Below, piece by piece: positions 8,186 to 17,196 of a stretch of 64,000 nucleotides of DNA. The notes under the pieces were generated by a model that saw only the letters and a program-made list of their open reading frames with translations, was not told the origin of the DNA and ran no database searches. Each line of letters opens with the position of its first letter. Position 1 is the first letter of the stretch. Source of the stretch: Flexistipes sp. (lineage in GTDB: Bacteria > Chrysiogenota > Deferribacteres > Deferribacterales > Flexistipitaceae); assembly GCF_036172515.1 (NCBI RefSeq), contig NZ_JAXKVW010000003.1, positions 45,001-109,000 on the forward strand, in the 5' to 3' direction. Made by a program: the position numbers and the translations under genes.

Positions 8186-9489
8186 TGCGGATATTTTTGG
8201 CAGTTTGCATGGTTATATTTGCGACGACATCGTTTGCACTTCAGCTTAACTATCAAAAAGGGAAAGAACTTGTTCTGAAAAACAATAATCTGATTCAGGC
8301 CTATCAGGAAAAAGTTAAATCTTCCAAGTACAGATATTATCAGGCTAAAGGTGGGTATCTGCCTGATATCAATATTTCGGAAACCTACACAAATACGGAT
8401 GAGCCTGCAACAGCTGCTTTTTCAACGATGTCTCAGGGTGAATTTGATATGAATTATTTTAGTAATGAACTGGCGAACCCTGACAGCGTGGAAAATTATG
8501 AGACAAAAGTGGAAGTTCTTCAACCGGTATTCATGAAAGGGAAAATATATTTCGGGATAAAGCAGGCATCCGGAATGAATGATATTGCGGAGCTGACTTC
8601 TGAGAGAATACACCAAAAGGTTATCTATAATTATACCAAAGCTTTTTTCGGCATGTCTTTGGCAGAAAAAGCATTGGAAGTTACAAAAAAATCATATGAA
8701 AGGACAAAAAAATATTACCGTATGACAAAGAATTTTTATGAAAACGGAATGGTTGTAAAAAGTGATTTGATGGTTGCAAAAACTCATCTGCTTAAAAACG
8801 AAAGTGCAATAAGTGAAGCACGGAAACAGGTGGAGGTCGCACAAAGCAGACTACAGCAGGTGCTTGGGATTGATGAAAGAGTTGATATTGTTTGGGAAAC
8901 CCCCTCTTTCAAAACGGACAAATCGCTGAATAAATATCTGCAAACCGCTCTCAGCAGCAGGGAAGATCTGCTTGCTCTGGATAAGCGGCTTAACATAGCC
9001 GAGCTTGAAACCAAAAAATCGAAATTTAATTTTCTTCCTGAGGTGTCACTTTTTGCCAATTATAAATGGAATGAAAGTGACTTTATGAACGGGGGAGCTG
9101 AAGGAGCAACGTTCGGGGCAAAGGTTTCGTTCAATCTCTTTAACGGTTTTGCCGATTACAACAAGATCAGGGAAAACAAAAGTGATTATCTGTATATGCT
9201 TAATATAAAGCAGGATAAAAAACGTAAAATAAAATCGCAGGTCAAAAATGCATACTACAGTATAAAAGCCGCCCGAAAAAAACTTCAGGCTGCTGAAAAG
9301 CAAGTTGAAGCAGCTTATGAAGCTTTATCCATCACTCAAAACAGATTTAGGGAAGGTTTGGTTAAAATTACCGCACTGCTTGACAGGGAAGTGGACGTCA
9401 GGCAGGCGGAACTTAATATGTATATGGCGGAGTATGAGCTTATAACCGGCAGAGCCAGATTACTGCTAAATTCAGGTATATTGAAATAA
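8182..9489 (+). CDS. TolC-family outer membrane efflux protein
   Basis: A 435-residue outer membrane channel component of a tripartite efflux pump. A signal peptide (MMRIFLAVCMVIFATTSFA) is followed by two OEP repeats rich in alternating helices, with conserved patterns such as YENGMVVKSDLMVAKT and FREGLVKITALLDREV. Residues from about 25 to the end are the mature protein. The start overlaps the arsR stop. The next gene is the periplasmic adaptor 19 nt downstream. The alternative ATG one codon later has slightly better spacing from GGAGG. Confidence 0.9.
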   Translation: MMRIFLAVCMVIFATTSFALQLNYQKGKELVLKNNNLIQAYQEKVKSSKYRYYQAKGGYLPDINISETYTNTDEPATAAFSTMSQGEFDMNYFSNELANPDSVENYETKVEVLQPVFMKGKIYFGIKQASGMNDIAELTSERIHQKVIYNYTKAFFGMSLAEKALEVTKKSYERTKKYYRMTKNFYENGMVVKSDLMVAKTHLLKNESAISEARKQVEVAQSRLQQVLGIDERVDIVWETPSFKTDKSLNKYLQTALSSREDLLALDKRLNIAELETKKSKFNFLPEVSLFANYKWNESDFMNGGAEGATFGAKVSFNLFNGFADYNKIRENKSDYLYMLNIKQDKKRKIKSQVKNAYYSIKAARKKLQAAEKQVEAAYEALSITQNRFREGLVKITALLDREVDVRQAELNMYMAEYELITGRARLLLNSGILK

Positions 9490-9508
9490 TAATTCAGGGG
9501 GAAGATAA

Positions 9509-10696
9509 ATGAAAAGCTGGAAGGGTATTTTTTTAATGTTTTTGGCTGTTGCAGTCGTATCCTGTTCAAATGCCAAAACTGAAAAAGAAGCGTCACCATA
9601 TGATAAACCGGATAAGTTTACAGTTAATACAATGGTGGTGCATAAAGAGGTTAGAGAGGCAAAAATCACTTTTTCAGGAACTGTTACCAGTGACAAGACG
9701 GTGATGCTGATGCCCAAAATTATGGGGTATATCCGTAGCATAAATGTTGATATAGGAGATTCTTTTAGTAAAGATGAAGTGCTTGTCAATATCAGCAGTG
9801 ATGAGCTGAACGCCAGGGTGAAACGGGCAGAAAGTACGGTAAAAGAGGCACTTATAGGTTTGAAACAGGCTGAGTCCGGATTGAGAATGGCGAAGATGAA
9901 CAAAAGAAAAGCAGAAGCACAGTTCAATCTGGCTGAAAAGACATATGAACGTTATAAAAGACTAATCAAAAGCGAAAGTGTCAGCCAGCAGGAGTATGAT
10001 CAGGTGGAGGCTGAATACTTATCTGCCAGGGAATCCTATGATATAGCTGTTGAAAATGTAAATCTGGCCGAAAAGAAACTGAAACAGGCCGGAGCAAGGC
10101 TTGAACAATCCAGGGCTGTGCTTTCAGAAGCCCGGTCTTATACTGATTACAAAAAGATAAAAGCACCTTTTGACGGAATAGTGCTGCAGAAACTTTCTGA
10201 AGATGGCAACCTTGCTTCTCCCGGAAGTGCTGTACTGAAAATCGGCACCAATGATAAAATCGTTGAAGCGGAAATCGGAGAGAGTCTGTTTAATAATGTT
10301 TTTACAGGCGATAATGTTACGATAAATTACCCGTCCGGCAATATATCTTTCACTGCTAAAATTAAAAATAAATCCCGTCAGATATTACCTGGTTCCAGGA
10401 AATTTATTATTGAAACCACTGCCGATGATAAACTGCCTGCCGGTGCATATGTGAAGATAATACTAAGTAAAGGACAAAACGAAGGCATCTTTATACCAAA
10501 ATCTGCAGTGAAGCAGGTGGGGCAGCTGAGCGCTGCAATTGTAAAGGAAGGTGCCCGGGCCAAGATGCGCATTCTGAAACTTGGCAGGGAAACAGGCGGT
10601 AATGTCGAAGTATTAAGCGGACTGAATGGGGGAGAAAAATTGGTTCTTACAGATGTGGAATTAATCGAATCCGGAGATATGCTGGAGGAGAAATAG
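9509..10696 (+). CDS. RND efflux periplasmic adaptor lipoprotein
   Basis: A 395-residue membrane-fusion protein. The lipobox VVSC puts lipidation at Cys19. After it come a biotinyl-lipoyl half domain, a long coiled-coil hairpin (about 110-215, with KAEAQFNLAEKTYERYKRL), the second lipoyl half (IKAPFDGIVLQ), and beta-barrel and membrane-proximal domains. It links the inner-membrane RND pump to the TolC-like channel. A GGGGGA-type ribosome-binding site precedes the ATG. The stop abuts the RND start exactly. Confidence 0.92.
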   Translation: MKSWKGIFLMFLAVAVVSCSNAKTEKEASPYDKPDKFTVNTMVVHKEVREAKITFSGTVTSDKTVMLMPKIMGYIRSINVDIGDSFSKDEVLVNISSDELNARVKRAESTVKEALIGLKQAESGLRMAKMNKRKAEAQFNLAEKTYERYKRLIKSESVSQQEYDQVEAEYLSARESYDIAVENVNLAEKKLKQAGARLEQSRAVLSEARSYTDYKKIKAPFDGIVLQKLSEDGNLASPGSAVLKIGTNDKIVEAEIGESLFNNVFTGDNVTINYPSGNISFTAKIKNKSRQILPGSRKFIIETTADDKLPAGAYVKIILSKGQNEGIFIPKSAVKQVGQLSAAIVKEGARAKMRILKLGRETGGNVEVLSGLNGGEKLVLTDVELIESGDMLEEK

Positions 10697-13600
10697 ATGG
10701 CTGAAAACAACGACAAACGAAAACAAACTAAAAATACCGAACCAGGTTGTGATTATTCCGATAACCTTGAAGCTCTGGAGATGGGGTTAGCTGAAAGGGT
10801 TTCAAAATTATTTCTAAAATCCAAAATCACCCCGCTGCTTGTCATTGCCTCGCTTTTTATAGGTATTGTTTCTGTAATCTATACTCCCAAAGAGGAAGAA
10901 CCTCAAATTGTTGTGCCTATGGTTGATATCTTTGTCCCTTACCCCGGGGCGGATGTGGACAGTGTTGAAAAACATGTAACGGAACCGTTGTCTCAGATAA
11001 TGTGGGAGATACCGGGAGTGAAGTACGTTTATTCGACGGCAATGGATGATATGGGGCTGGTAACAGTTCGCTTTGAAGTTGGAGAAGATGAGCAAAAGAG
11101 TATAACAAAACTTAAAACGAAGATTGATTACAATATGGACCGAATGCCCTATGGTGTAAAAAGTCCGATAATAAAAAAACGCTCCATTAACGATGTCCCT
11201 CAGGTGACGCTCACCTTGTGGTCAAAAGAGATGGGTGGATATTCTCTGAGGCAGATAGCCGGTGAGGTGGAACACAGATTAAAAAGTGTTGAGGATGTTT
11301 CTATTACCGATATCAAAGGAGGATACGAAAAAGTTGTTCGTATTGAACCGGATACGGATAAACTGGATGCTTATAATGTGGATTTTTTCAAGATAATACG
11401 TTCCCTGAAAATGTCCAATGATTCTCTGAATACCGGAAATATTACCAGAAACAATGAGGTTATTTATATGTCAGCCGGAAGCTTTTTCCAGTCGGCTGAA
11501 GAGATACGAAATATAGTTGTGGGTGTTAATAAAGGCTCTCCTGTTTATCTCCGGGATGTGGCTGAGATAGAATACGGAGCTGAAATACCTGACAACTATC
11601 ATTTTATGGGTTTCAATGAAGACAAAACTGAAAAAGTCTATTCAGCCGCGACAATCACACTTGCCAAAAGAAAGGGCAGTGACTCGGTTGTGGTCTCTGA
11701 GCATATACTGAGCAAACTCGAAGATCTCAAAGGAACGGTAATTCCTGATAATGTTCATGTGAGTGTTACGCGTAATTACGGGGAAACGGCCTATGAAAAA
11801 GTAAAGACGCTTATTGAGCACCTGCTTGGGGCTATCGCTGCAGTGATACTTGTTATGACACTGACAATGGGTTGGAGAGCCGGACTCGTTGTATTTGTAG
11901 CATTGCCTGTTACGTTTGCCCTGACTTTTTTCGTATATTATATGTTTGACTATACATTAAACCGGGTAACACTTTTTGCTCTGATTTTTGTCACCGGTCT
12001 CGTGGTGGATGATGCCATTATTGTTGTGGAAAATATCGAGCGGCATTTCAGGATGGGAAGTAAAAATCTGTTTGCAAAAGCAGTGAAAGCAGTGGGAGAA
12101 GTCGGAAATCCCACGATACTGGCGACAATCACCGTCATTGTTGCCATTTATCCGATGGCTTTTGTGGGAGGGTTAATGGGTCCTTATATGAAACCGATGC
12201 CCATAGGAGCCTCCCTTGCAATGATTTTTTCACTTCTTGTGGCATTGATTATCACACCATGGCTTGCTTTGCAGCTTCTTTCCGGCAAGGCGGGAAAAGG
12301 CAAAGATGCTGAGTTGAGTGAAGATGAATGGGTAAAGGGTACAAAACTTTATAAGTTTTACAGTTTTATTTTAAGTCCTCTTATGGAGAAATGGTATTAT
12401 AAGCTGATACTTACCTTTGTTATGATAGGCCTCTTTATTGCAGCTTTTCTTATGGTGCCGGCTAAGATGGTCGTCATGAAGATGCTGCCATTTGATAATA
12501 AAAATGAACTGCAGGTTATCATAGATATGCCTGAAGGCACCCCGCTGGAAAGGACCAATACCGTGGCAATGGAGGTAGGCAATTATTTATCAGGTGTGGA
12601 GCAGGTTGAAAATTTCCAGATATATTCGGGTATAGCTGCCCCTATTAATTTTAACGGTCTTGTCAGGCAGTATTATCTGAGAAAGGGTGAGAATGTCGCT
12701 GACATACAGGTTAATTTTGTGTCTAAGAATAAAAGGGAGTTGAAAAGCCACGCGCTGGCAAAAGTTATCAGAGGACCGATACAGAAAATAGGCGATAAAT
12801 ACAATGCTAATATTAAAATAGCCGAAGTACCGCCGGGGCCGCCTGTTATGTCCACGCTTGTTGCAGAGGTTTACGGGCCTGATAAAGAGAGCAGACGTGA
12901 AGTTGCGAAGAAAATTAAAGAGGTTTTTAAATCCACCAAAGGTGTGGTGGACGTGGACTGGTATGTTGAAGACGACATGAAAGAACTCCATCTGAAGGTG
13001 GACAAAGAAAAAGCTGCATTAACGGGTATTTCAACGGAAATGATAACCCGAACTGCTTATGCGGCAGTCAAAGGAAGTAAAATCGGTATACTCCATACGG
13101 GAAATGACCGGGAAGAAGTTGATATTGTTATAAAACTTCCGGAATCTAAAAAGTCTTACCAGAATGTTTTAAGCAATATAATGCTGACATCCATGAACAA
13201 CAAACAGGTGCCTCTTAATGAACTTGTTAAATTTGAGTACAAGACAAAAGAAAAACCTGTTTATCAGAAAAATCTGAAGCCGGTAACATATGTGACAGGG
13301 GATGTGGCTGGTGTTGAAGAAAGTCCTGTGTATGCGATACTTGATATGAAAGATGATATTTCCGAAATTTCGTATAACGGACACAAGATTGAACAATACT
13401 GGATCAATCAGCCTGAAAACATTAATAAAGTTTCAATGAAGTGGGATGGAGAGTGGCAGATTACATATGAGGTTTTCAGAGACCTGGGACTGGCATTTGC
13501 AGCCGTGCTGGTAATTATGTATTTTCTTCTTGTTGCATGGTTCCGCTCTTTTGCAACCCCGATAATTATGATGCTGCCGATACCTTTGAGTCTCCTCGGG

Positions 13601-13981
13601 ATTATTCCCGGACATTACCTTTTCGGGGAGTTTTTCACCGCTACAAGTATGATAGGTTTCATTGCTCTGGCGGGGATAATGGTCAGGAATGCAATACTGC
13701 TAATTGATTTTATCGAGAACGGTCTGAAGAAAGGTAAATCGATTAAGGATTCTGTGATAGAATCCGGAGCTATCCGGACGAGGCCGGTATTTCTTACGGC
13801 AATTACAGTGGTTGTGGGAGCTTTGTTTATGCTTCCGGACCCTATATTTGCAGGCCTTGGTGTTTCACTTATCATGGGGGCTCTTGTATCGACAGTATTG
13901 ACCCTTGTGCTTATACCGATGGCGTACTATATGTTTTACAAGTTTATGCTGAAAATTGGTAAAATAAAAAAGGAGGCTTAA
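10697..13981 (+). CDS. RND-family efflux permease
   Basis: A 1094-residue inner-membrane proton-driven pump. The N-terminal extension (about 45 residues) is longer than in AcrB. The TM4 motif GLVVDDAIIVVEN carries adjacent Asp residues at 438-439, used for proton relay. Two large periplasmic loops and a second six-helix bundle at about 930-1085 complete the RND fold. KEEEPQIVVPMVDIFVPYPG is typical of a bacterial branch often annotated as AcrB/CusA-like. The absence of a CusA-type methionine relay cannot be judged without alignment, so the substrate (drug, solvent or metal) is open. Confidence 0.92.
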   Translation: MAENNDKRKQTKNTEPGCDYSDNLEALEMGLAERVSKLFLKSKITPLLVIASLFIGIVSVIYTPKEEEPQIVVPMVDIFVPYPGADVDSVEKHVTEPLSQIMWEIPGVKYVYSTAMDDMGLVTVRFEVGEDEQKSITKLKTKIDYNMDRMPYGVKSPIIKKRSINDVPQVTLTLWSKEMGGYSLRQIAGEVEHRLKSVEDVSITDIKGGYEKVVRIEPDTDKLDAYNVDFFKIIRSLKMSNDSLNTGNITRNNEVIYMSAGSFFQSAEEIRNIVVGVNKGSPVYLRDVAEIEYGAEIPDNYHFMGFNEDKTEKVYSAATITLAKRKGSDSVVVSEHILSKLEDLKGTVIPDNVHVSVTRNYGETAYEKVKTLIEHLLGAIAAVILVMTLTMGWRAGLVVFVALPVTFALTFFVYYMFDYTLNRVTLFALIFVTGLVVDDAIIVVENIERHFRMGSKNLFAKAVKAVGEVGNPTILATITVIVAIYPMAFVGGLMGPYMKPMPIGASLAMIFSLLVALIITPWLALQLLSGKAGKGKDAELSEDEWVKGTKLYKFYSFILSPLMEKWYYKLILTFVMIGLFIAAFLMVPAKMVVMKMLPFDNKNELQVIIDMPEGTPLERTNTVAMEVGNYLSGVEQVENFQIYSGIAAPINFNGLVRQYYLRKGENVADIQVNFVSKNKRELKSHALAKVIRGPIQKIGDKYNANIKIAEVPPGPPVMSTLVAEVYGPDKESRREVAKKIKEVFKSTKGVVDVDWYVEDDMKELHLKVDKEKAALTGISTEMITRTAYAAVKGSKIGILHTGNDREEVDIVIKLPESKKSYQNVLSNIMLTSMNNKQVPLNELVKFEYKTKEKPVYQKNLKPVTYVTGDVAGVEESPVYAILDMKDDISEISYNGHKIEQYWINQPENINKVSMKWDGEWQITYEVFRDLGLAFAAVLVIMYFLLVAWFRSFATPIIMMLPIPLSLLGIIPGHYLFGEFFTATSMIGFIALAGIMVRNAILLIDFIENGLKKGKSIKDSVIESGAIRTRPVFLTAITVVVGALFMLPDPIFAGLGVSLIMGALVSTVLTLVLIPMAYYMFYKFMLKIGKIKKEA

Positions 13982-14173
13982 ATGACGGTAAAAAAATTGA
14001 TGAGAATAATACCGGGACTTATGGTTACAATCAGTGCTATATTGGGGCTTATCCACAGTCCCTGGTGGTTTGCTTTGACACTTTTTGTGGGCATTAATCT
14101 CACACAGTCCGGATTTACGGACTTCTGCCCGTTGGAAAAGATACTTCGGAAACTGGGTTTTCCTGAACAGTAA
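13982..14173 (+). CDS. DUF2892 small membrane protein
   Basis: A 63-residue protein with two hydrophobic segments (about 8-24 and 27-42) and the C-terminal FTDFCPLEKILRKLGF found in DUF2892/YgaP-type membrane domains. Its role is unknown. Relatives are often attached to or beside rhodanese domains. AGGAGG lies 6 nt upstream in the end of the RND gene, with no gap, so it is the last gene of the efflux operon. The single Cys in DFCPLE is conserved in the family. Confidence 0.8.
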   Translation: MTVKKLMRIIPGLMVTISAILGLIHSPWWFALTLFVGINLTQSGFTDFCPLEKILRKLGFPEQ

Positions 14174-14186
14174 CACATGATACAGT

Positions 14187-14275
14187 GTTAAGCGTTAAGT
14201 GCTAAGTGTTAAGATAAGGCTAAGGCAAAGGTAAAGGTAAAGGTAAAGGTGGGGAAGTAGTGAAGTAAAGTGATA
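14187..14275. repeat. Tandem heptamers and hexamers, family A copy 2
   Basis: Four heptamers of GTTAAGY type (14187-14214) run into six hexamers, TAAGGC twice then AAAGGT four times (14215-14250). A GTAGTGAAGTAAAGTGA tail follows that resembles the octamers at 7.7 kb. Copy number could vary between strains by slippage. Confidence 0.75.
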
Positions 14276-14280
14276 AGCAC

Positions 14281-14480
14281 AGTTGCATATTTATTCGTTA
14301 TGTCGTTTCATATGGTAGAGATTTCTCACTTCGTTCGAAAGAATGCCTGCGGCTATCACCAGTCTTTTAGACTGGTAAATATGTTTACATTCTATTTATC
14401 CGCACAAGGCGGATGTTAGACAACAATTTATGTCATTCCGAGTGGAGCAAAGTGGAATCGAGGAATCTCTATCTATATAT
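14281..14480 (-). repeat. Hairpin-rich interspersed repeat, family B copy (reverse orientation)
   Basis: Read on the minus strand this block has ATATAGATAGAGA, TGTCTAACATC, a hairpin ATCCGC/GCGGAT, ATAAATAGAATGTAAACATATTT, a perfect hairpin ACCAGTCT/AGACTGGT, GATAGCCGCAGGCAT and AATCTCTACCATATGAAACGA. The same blocks in the same order occur at 23600-23817. The middle part also occurs at 15898-15985. Confidence 0.75.
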
Positions 14481-14722
14481 TAACAATTTCTGCGTTTCTG
14501 CTTAGTAAAGATAGAGATAATTTTAGTTGTAGATCTGGATAGTTTTGCTTTCACATTCACACTTACGTTCACTAATCTTGAACGTTTTTATAGTTGTGCT
14601 TTAGGTTTTGTACAAAACTCTAAAATTTTATTTTTCCCTTTACAGTATGGGATTATTGAACAATTATAGTTTTTGCTTATCCTTATTTATTCCGTAATTA
14701 TCAGTTGAACAAGGACGGTTTG

Positions 14723-15877
14723 TTGAATACGAGCAAAACAGGAATTCAGGCGGTATTTTTTTCACTTTTTTATTTTTTGAACTTCGCCTCTTTGGGCGTT
14801 TTTCTCCCTTATCTGGCGCTGTTTTTTAAAGAGAACGGCTTCAGCGGTCTTCAGATTGGGATAGTTCTGGCTCTTGTTCCTTTGTGCAAATTTGTTTTTA
14901 CCTCAAAATGGACGAAGCTTTTTGGTGCATCTCCAATGCCTCATTTGTTTGCAGCTTTAAGTGTACTTTTGGCTAATATCGCTCTGTATTTTCTTATCCT
15001 TTTCCCGAGCTTTTTTACAGCTGCGGTTATTGTGTTTGTCTTTTCAACCCTGAGAGTAGGTTTATTACCGGCTGTTGATCACTGCAGTATGGAATTTTTC
15101 AAAAAAAGCGGAATCGAATATGGTAAAATGCGAATGTTCGGGTCTATCGGCTTCATTGCATCCACAGTTATTATGGGTAAAATTGTTGATATCTGGGGTG
15201 TGGATTCAATTGTTATCGCCGCCTCCGTGCTGGGTTGTGTTTCTGCAGTCCCATTGATTTTTCTTCAATTGAGTGACGGGGTTTGCAAAAACGACCGAAA
15301 AAAAGGCTCAGAAGCTTTTCCCCTTTTCTTTTATTTTATACTTGTTGCCGTAATATTTTATTTTGCATCGTTTAAATTTTTCGGAAGCTTTTTTAATATT
15401 AAAATAGATGAAGCCGGGTATTCGCAGTTCCACGCCGGAGCGATCTGGGGATTCGGGATATTATGTGAAGTATTTGTTATGTACTATGCCGGAAGTATTT
15501 TCAGAAAATATAAAGCTGTAAATGTTCTGATTTTATCTATGTTTCTTGGAGCCTTCAGGCTTTTTGTAATTGCCTTCAGTGCAAATCTTTTGATTCTTTA
15601 TACTGTAAATCTGCTTCACGGATTTGCTTTCGGAGCTTATCACCTTTCCGTCTTAAGGCTTATTCAGCAAAAGCTCCCTGGAAAAGTTCGTCTCAAAGCA
15701 CAAAGCCGGTATTCTGAAATGAGTTTCGGACTCGGGGCTATAATCGGTTCTGTATTAAGTGGTATCATATATGATATGGCCGGGGTTAACGCTATCTTTA
15801 CAATCGGAGGTCTTCTGGCTGTTTTTTCATCAATTATAGTTTTTATCGGCGGCAAAAAACTTGCAACAAATAAATAA
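14723..15877 (+). CDS. MFS transporter, MFS_1-like (HcaT/nucleoside permease-like)
   Basis: A permease of about 384 residues with 12 hydrophobic segments. The N-terminal FLNFASLGVFLPYLALFFKENGFSG pattern, split here between TM1 and the first loop, and the motif LRVGLLPAVDH resemble the LacY/HcaT-like branch that imports aromatic acids or sugars. The start is taken as TTG at 14723 because AAGGA lies 7 nt before it. A TTG at 14705 in the same frame has no ribosome-binding site. It is isolated between two repeat-filled spacers. The substrate is unknown. Confidence 0.82.
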   Translation: MNTSKTGIQAVFFSLFYFLNFASLGVFLPYLALFFKENGFSGLQIGIVLALVPLCKFVFTSKWTKLFGASPMPHLFAALSVLLANIALYFLILFPSFFTAAVIVFVFSTLRVGLLPAVDHCSMEFFKKSGIEYGKMRMFGSIGFIASTVIMGKIVDIWGVDSIVIAASVLGCVSAVPLIFLQLSDGVCKNDRKKGSEAFPLFFYFILVAVIFYFASFKFFGSFFNIKIDEAGYSQFHAGAIWGFGILCEVFVMYYAGSIFRKYKAVNVLILSMFLGAFRLFVIAFSANLLILYTVNLLHGFAFGAYHLSVLRLIQQKLPGKVRLKAQSRYSEMSFGLGAIIGSVLSGIIYDMAGVNAIFTIGGLLAVFSSIIVFIGGKKLATNK

Positions 15878-15879
15878 TT

Positions 15880-16146
15880 AAGTTTCGCACTTCTCTGTGT
15901 CTAGCATTCGCTTTTAGCGAATATATAGAATGTTAAACATATTTACCAGTCTAAAAGACTGGTGCTAGCCATAGGCATCCTTGAGAAACCCTGTGAAAAC
16001 AGGGTTGTGGCAAGCTCAAAATAAGAAAAGTATGGAGATTGCTTCGTCGTTTTCACTCCCTGCCCTGTTAAATGCCACAGGCAATCAGCGAAGCTGATAT
16101 TTAACAGGGTGAACAAAGACGAGAAAACAGTGTAAGTGCGAAACTT
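15880..16146. repeat. 267-nt element with 13-bp perfect terminal inverted repeats and internal hairpins
   Basis: AAGTTTCGCACTT at 15880-15892 is repeated in inverse at 16134-16146. Between them are hairpins ATTCGC/GCGAAT (15906-15922), ACCAGTCT/AGACTGGT (about 15948-15966), AACCCTGT/ACAGGGTT and CCCTGTTAAAT/ATTTAACAGGG. The part from 15898 to 15985 is a family B core, nearly identical to that near 14.4 kb. It fills the space between two convergent genes, starting 3 nt after one stop. It resembles a MITE or a multi-hairpin RNA element; no transposase is seen. Confidence 0.7.
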
Positions 16147-16151
16147 GAATA

Positions 16152-16919
16152 TTAAGATAAACATTTCATAGTGTATTTGTATCCTGCCTCAATAAGTTCT
16201 TTACCTCTGTAAAACTCGAAAAGACCAAATTCCCTGAGATCCGGTTTCAGTATTTTCCATGCCTCAGAATTTTTCAGCTGATATGATGTCAGGTGGTGTG
16301 ACATTATTGTGATTGACCTGTTAATTGTACTCATAACATTGGGTGATTCTTCAAAGTAAGGTACTTGAAGCGGTGAGTTCAAGTCCACTGCTATAATTTT
16401 TCTGTGCCTTTTATGAGAAAGAATATCCACGGGAACGGGGTTTGTTATTCCACCGTCTACAAAATACATACCTTTGATTTCTGCAGGAGTGAACAGTCCC
16501 GGTATGGATATGGAAGCTCTTACTCCTTCTATTACAGAACCTTTTTCGAATGTTACGCATTTGCCGCTTTCCAGACTTGATGCGCAAATGTATAGTGGAA
16601 TTACTGTGTCTTCAATTTTTTTGTTTTTTAAATTTTCAGCAAAAAGTTCCAGAAGCCTGTTCCCGCTGATGAGCCCTTTTACGGGCAGAAGGTTTACATC
16701 GTAATATCTGAGTACACGGCGTTTATCGAGATTTAAAACAAAATCTTCAAATTCATTTAAAATACCGAAAGCCTCATAAGCTGCTATTATAGCACCCGCA
16801 CTTGTCCCGGAAACAGCTTCAATTTTATAATCCAGCTCTTTGAGTGCTTTTATTATGCCTATATGTGCCCATCCTTTTGCCGAGCCGCTGCCCAGTGCAA
16901 GGGATACCTTTTTAACCAA
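16152..16919 (-). CDS. Patatin-like phospholipase (RssA/YchK type)
   Basis: About 255 residues of the bacterial patatin family, which has a Ser-Asp dyad acyl hydrolase. The oxyanion loop GSGSAKGWAHIG is followed by the nucleophile elbow GTSAG (Ser near 40) and DGGITNPVP, whose Asp completes the dyad. It has no signal peptide, so it is cytoplasmic or membrane-associated. The TTG at 16919 is preferred because AAGGTGG sits 5 nt upstream. A GTG at 16928 lies inside that Shine-Dalgarno sequence. The natural substrate is unknown. Confidence 0.87.
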   Translation of the reverse strand: MVKKVSLALGSGSAKGWAHIGIIKALKELDYKIEAVSGTSAGAIIAAYEAFGILNEFEDFVLNLDKRRVLRYYDVNLLPVKGLISGNRLLELFAENLKNKKIEDTVIPLYICASSLESGKCVTFEKGSVIEGVRASISIPGLFTPAEIKGMYFVDGGITNPVPVDILSHKRHRKIIAVDLNSPLQVPYFEESPNVMSTINRSITIMSHHLTSYQLKNSEAWKILKPDLREFGLFEFYRGKELIEAGYKYTMKCLS

Positions 16920-17046
16920 TTTTGCCACCTTATCTCTTTGACTTTTGAATAATTCCAGCTTCTCTTATACTTATAGCAAATAAAATTATCTTTTGTAAAC
17001 CGATCTGAATGACCTGTCACAATTTTGTATGCTGTTATATTTTTAT

Positions 17047-17091
17047 TTGACTGTCAGAAATTTGTTGTGTATAATTGAATACTGTATACAG
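17047..17091 (+). promoter_or_regulatory. Strong promoter with GntR-type operator
   Basis: TTGACT (17047-17052), a 17-nt spacer and a perfect TATAAT (17070-17075) form one of the best promoters in the window. The palindrome CTGTATACAG (17082-17091), flanked by GAATA and AATAC, lies at the expected transcription start. TGTATACA-like sites are typical of FadR-subfamily GntR repressors, so one or both downstream regulators probably bind here. Confidence 0.7.
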
Positions 17092-17196
17092 AATACATGC
17101 AATGATTAGATATTTTAATTGTTTTCCGGATGTTTTGCTGTAGAGCATTTATCTCGGAAAAGTCAAAAAAAGGGTCTTCGTAAGGCGGGTGCAATA

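Larger units (their letters stand above)
14174..14722. other. Intergenic region filled with simple and hairpin repeats
   Basis: About 550 nt without a gene. From left to right it holds heptamer and hexamer tandem repeats (14187-14250), a reverse-oriented family B hairpin repeat (14281-14480), and an AT-rich stretch in front of the MFS gene in which no strong promoter stood out. Confidence 0.65.

Noticed and set aside
15900-16130. CRISPR array
   Set aside because: The hairpins differ in sequence and spacing. There are no regular direct repeats with unique spacers and no cas genes.
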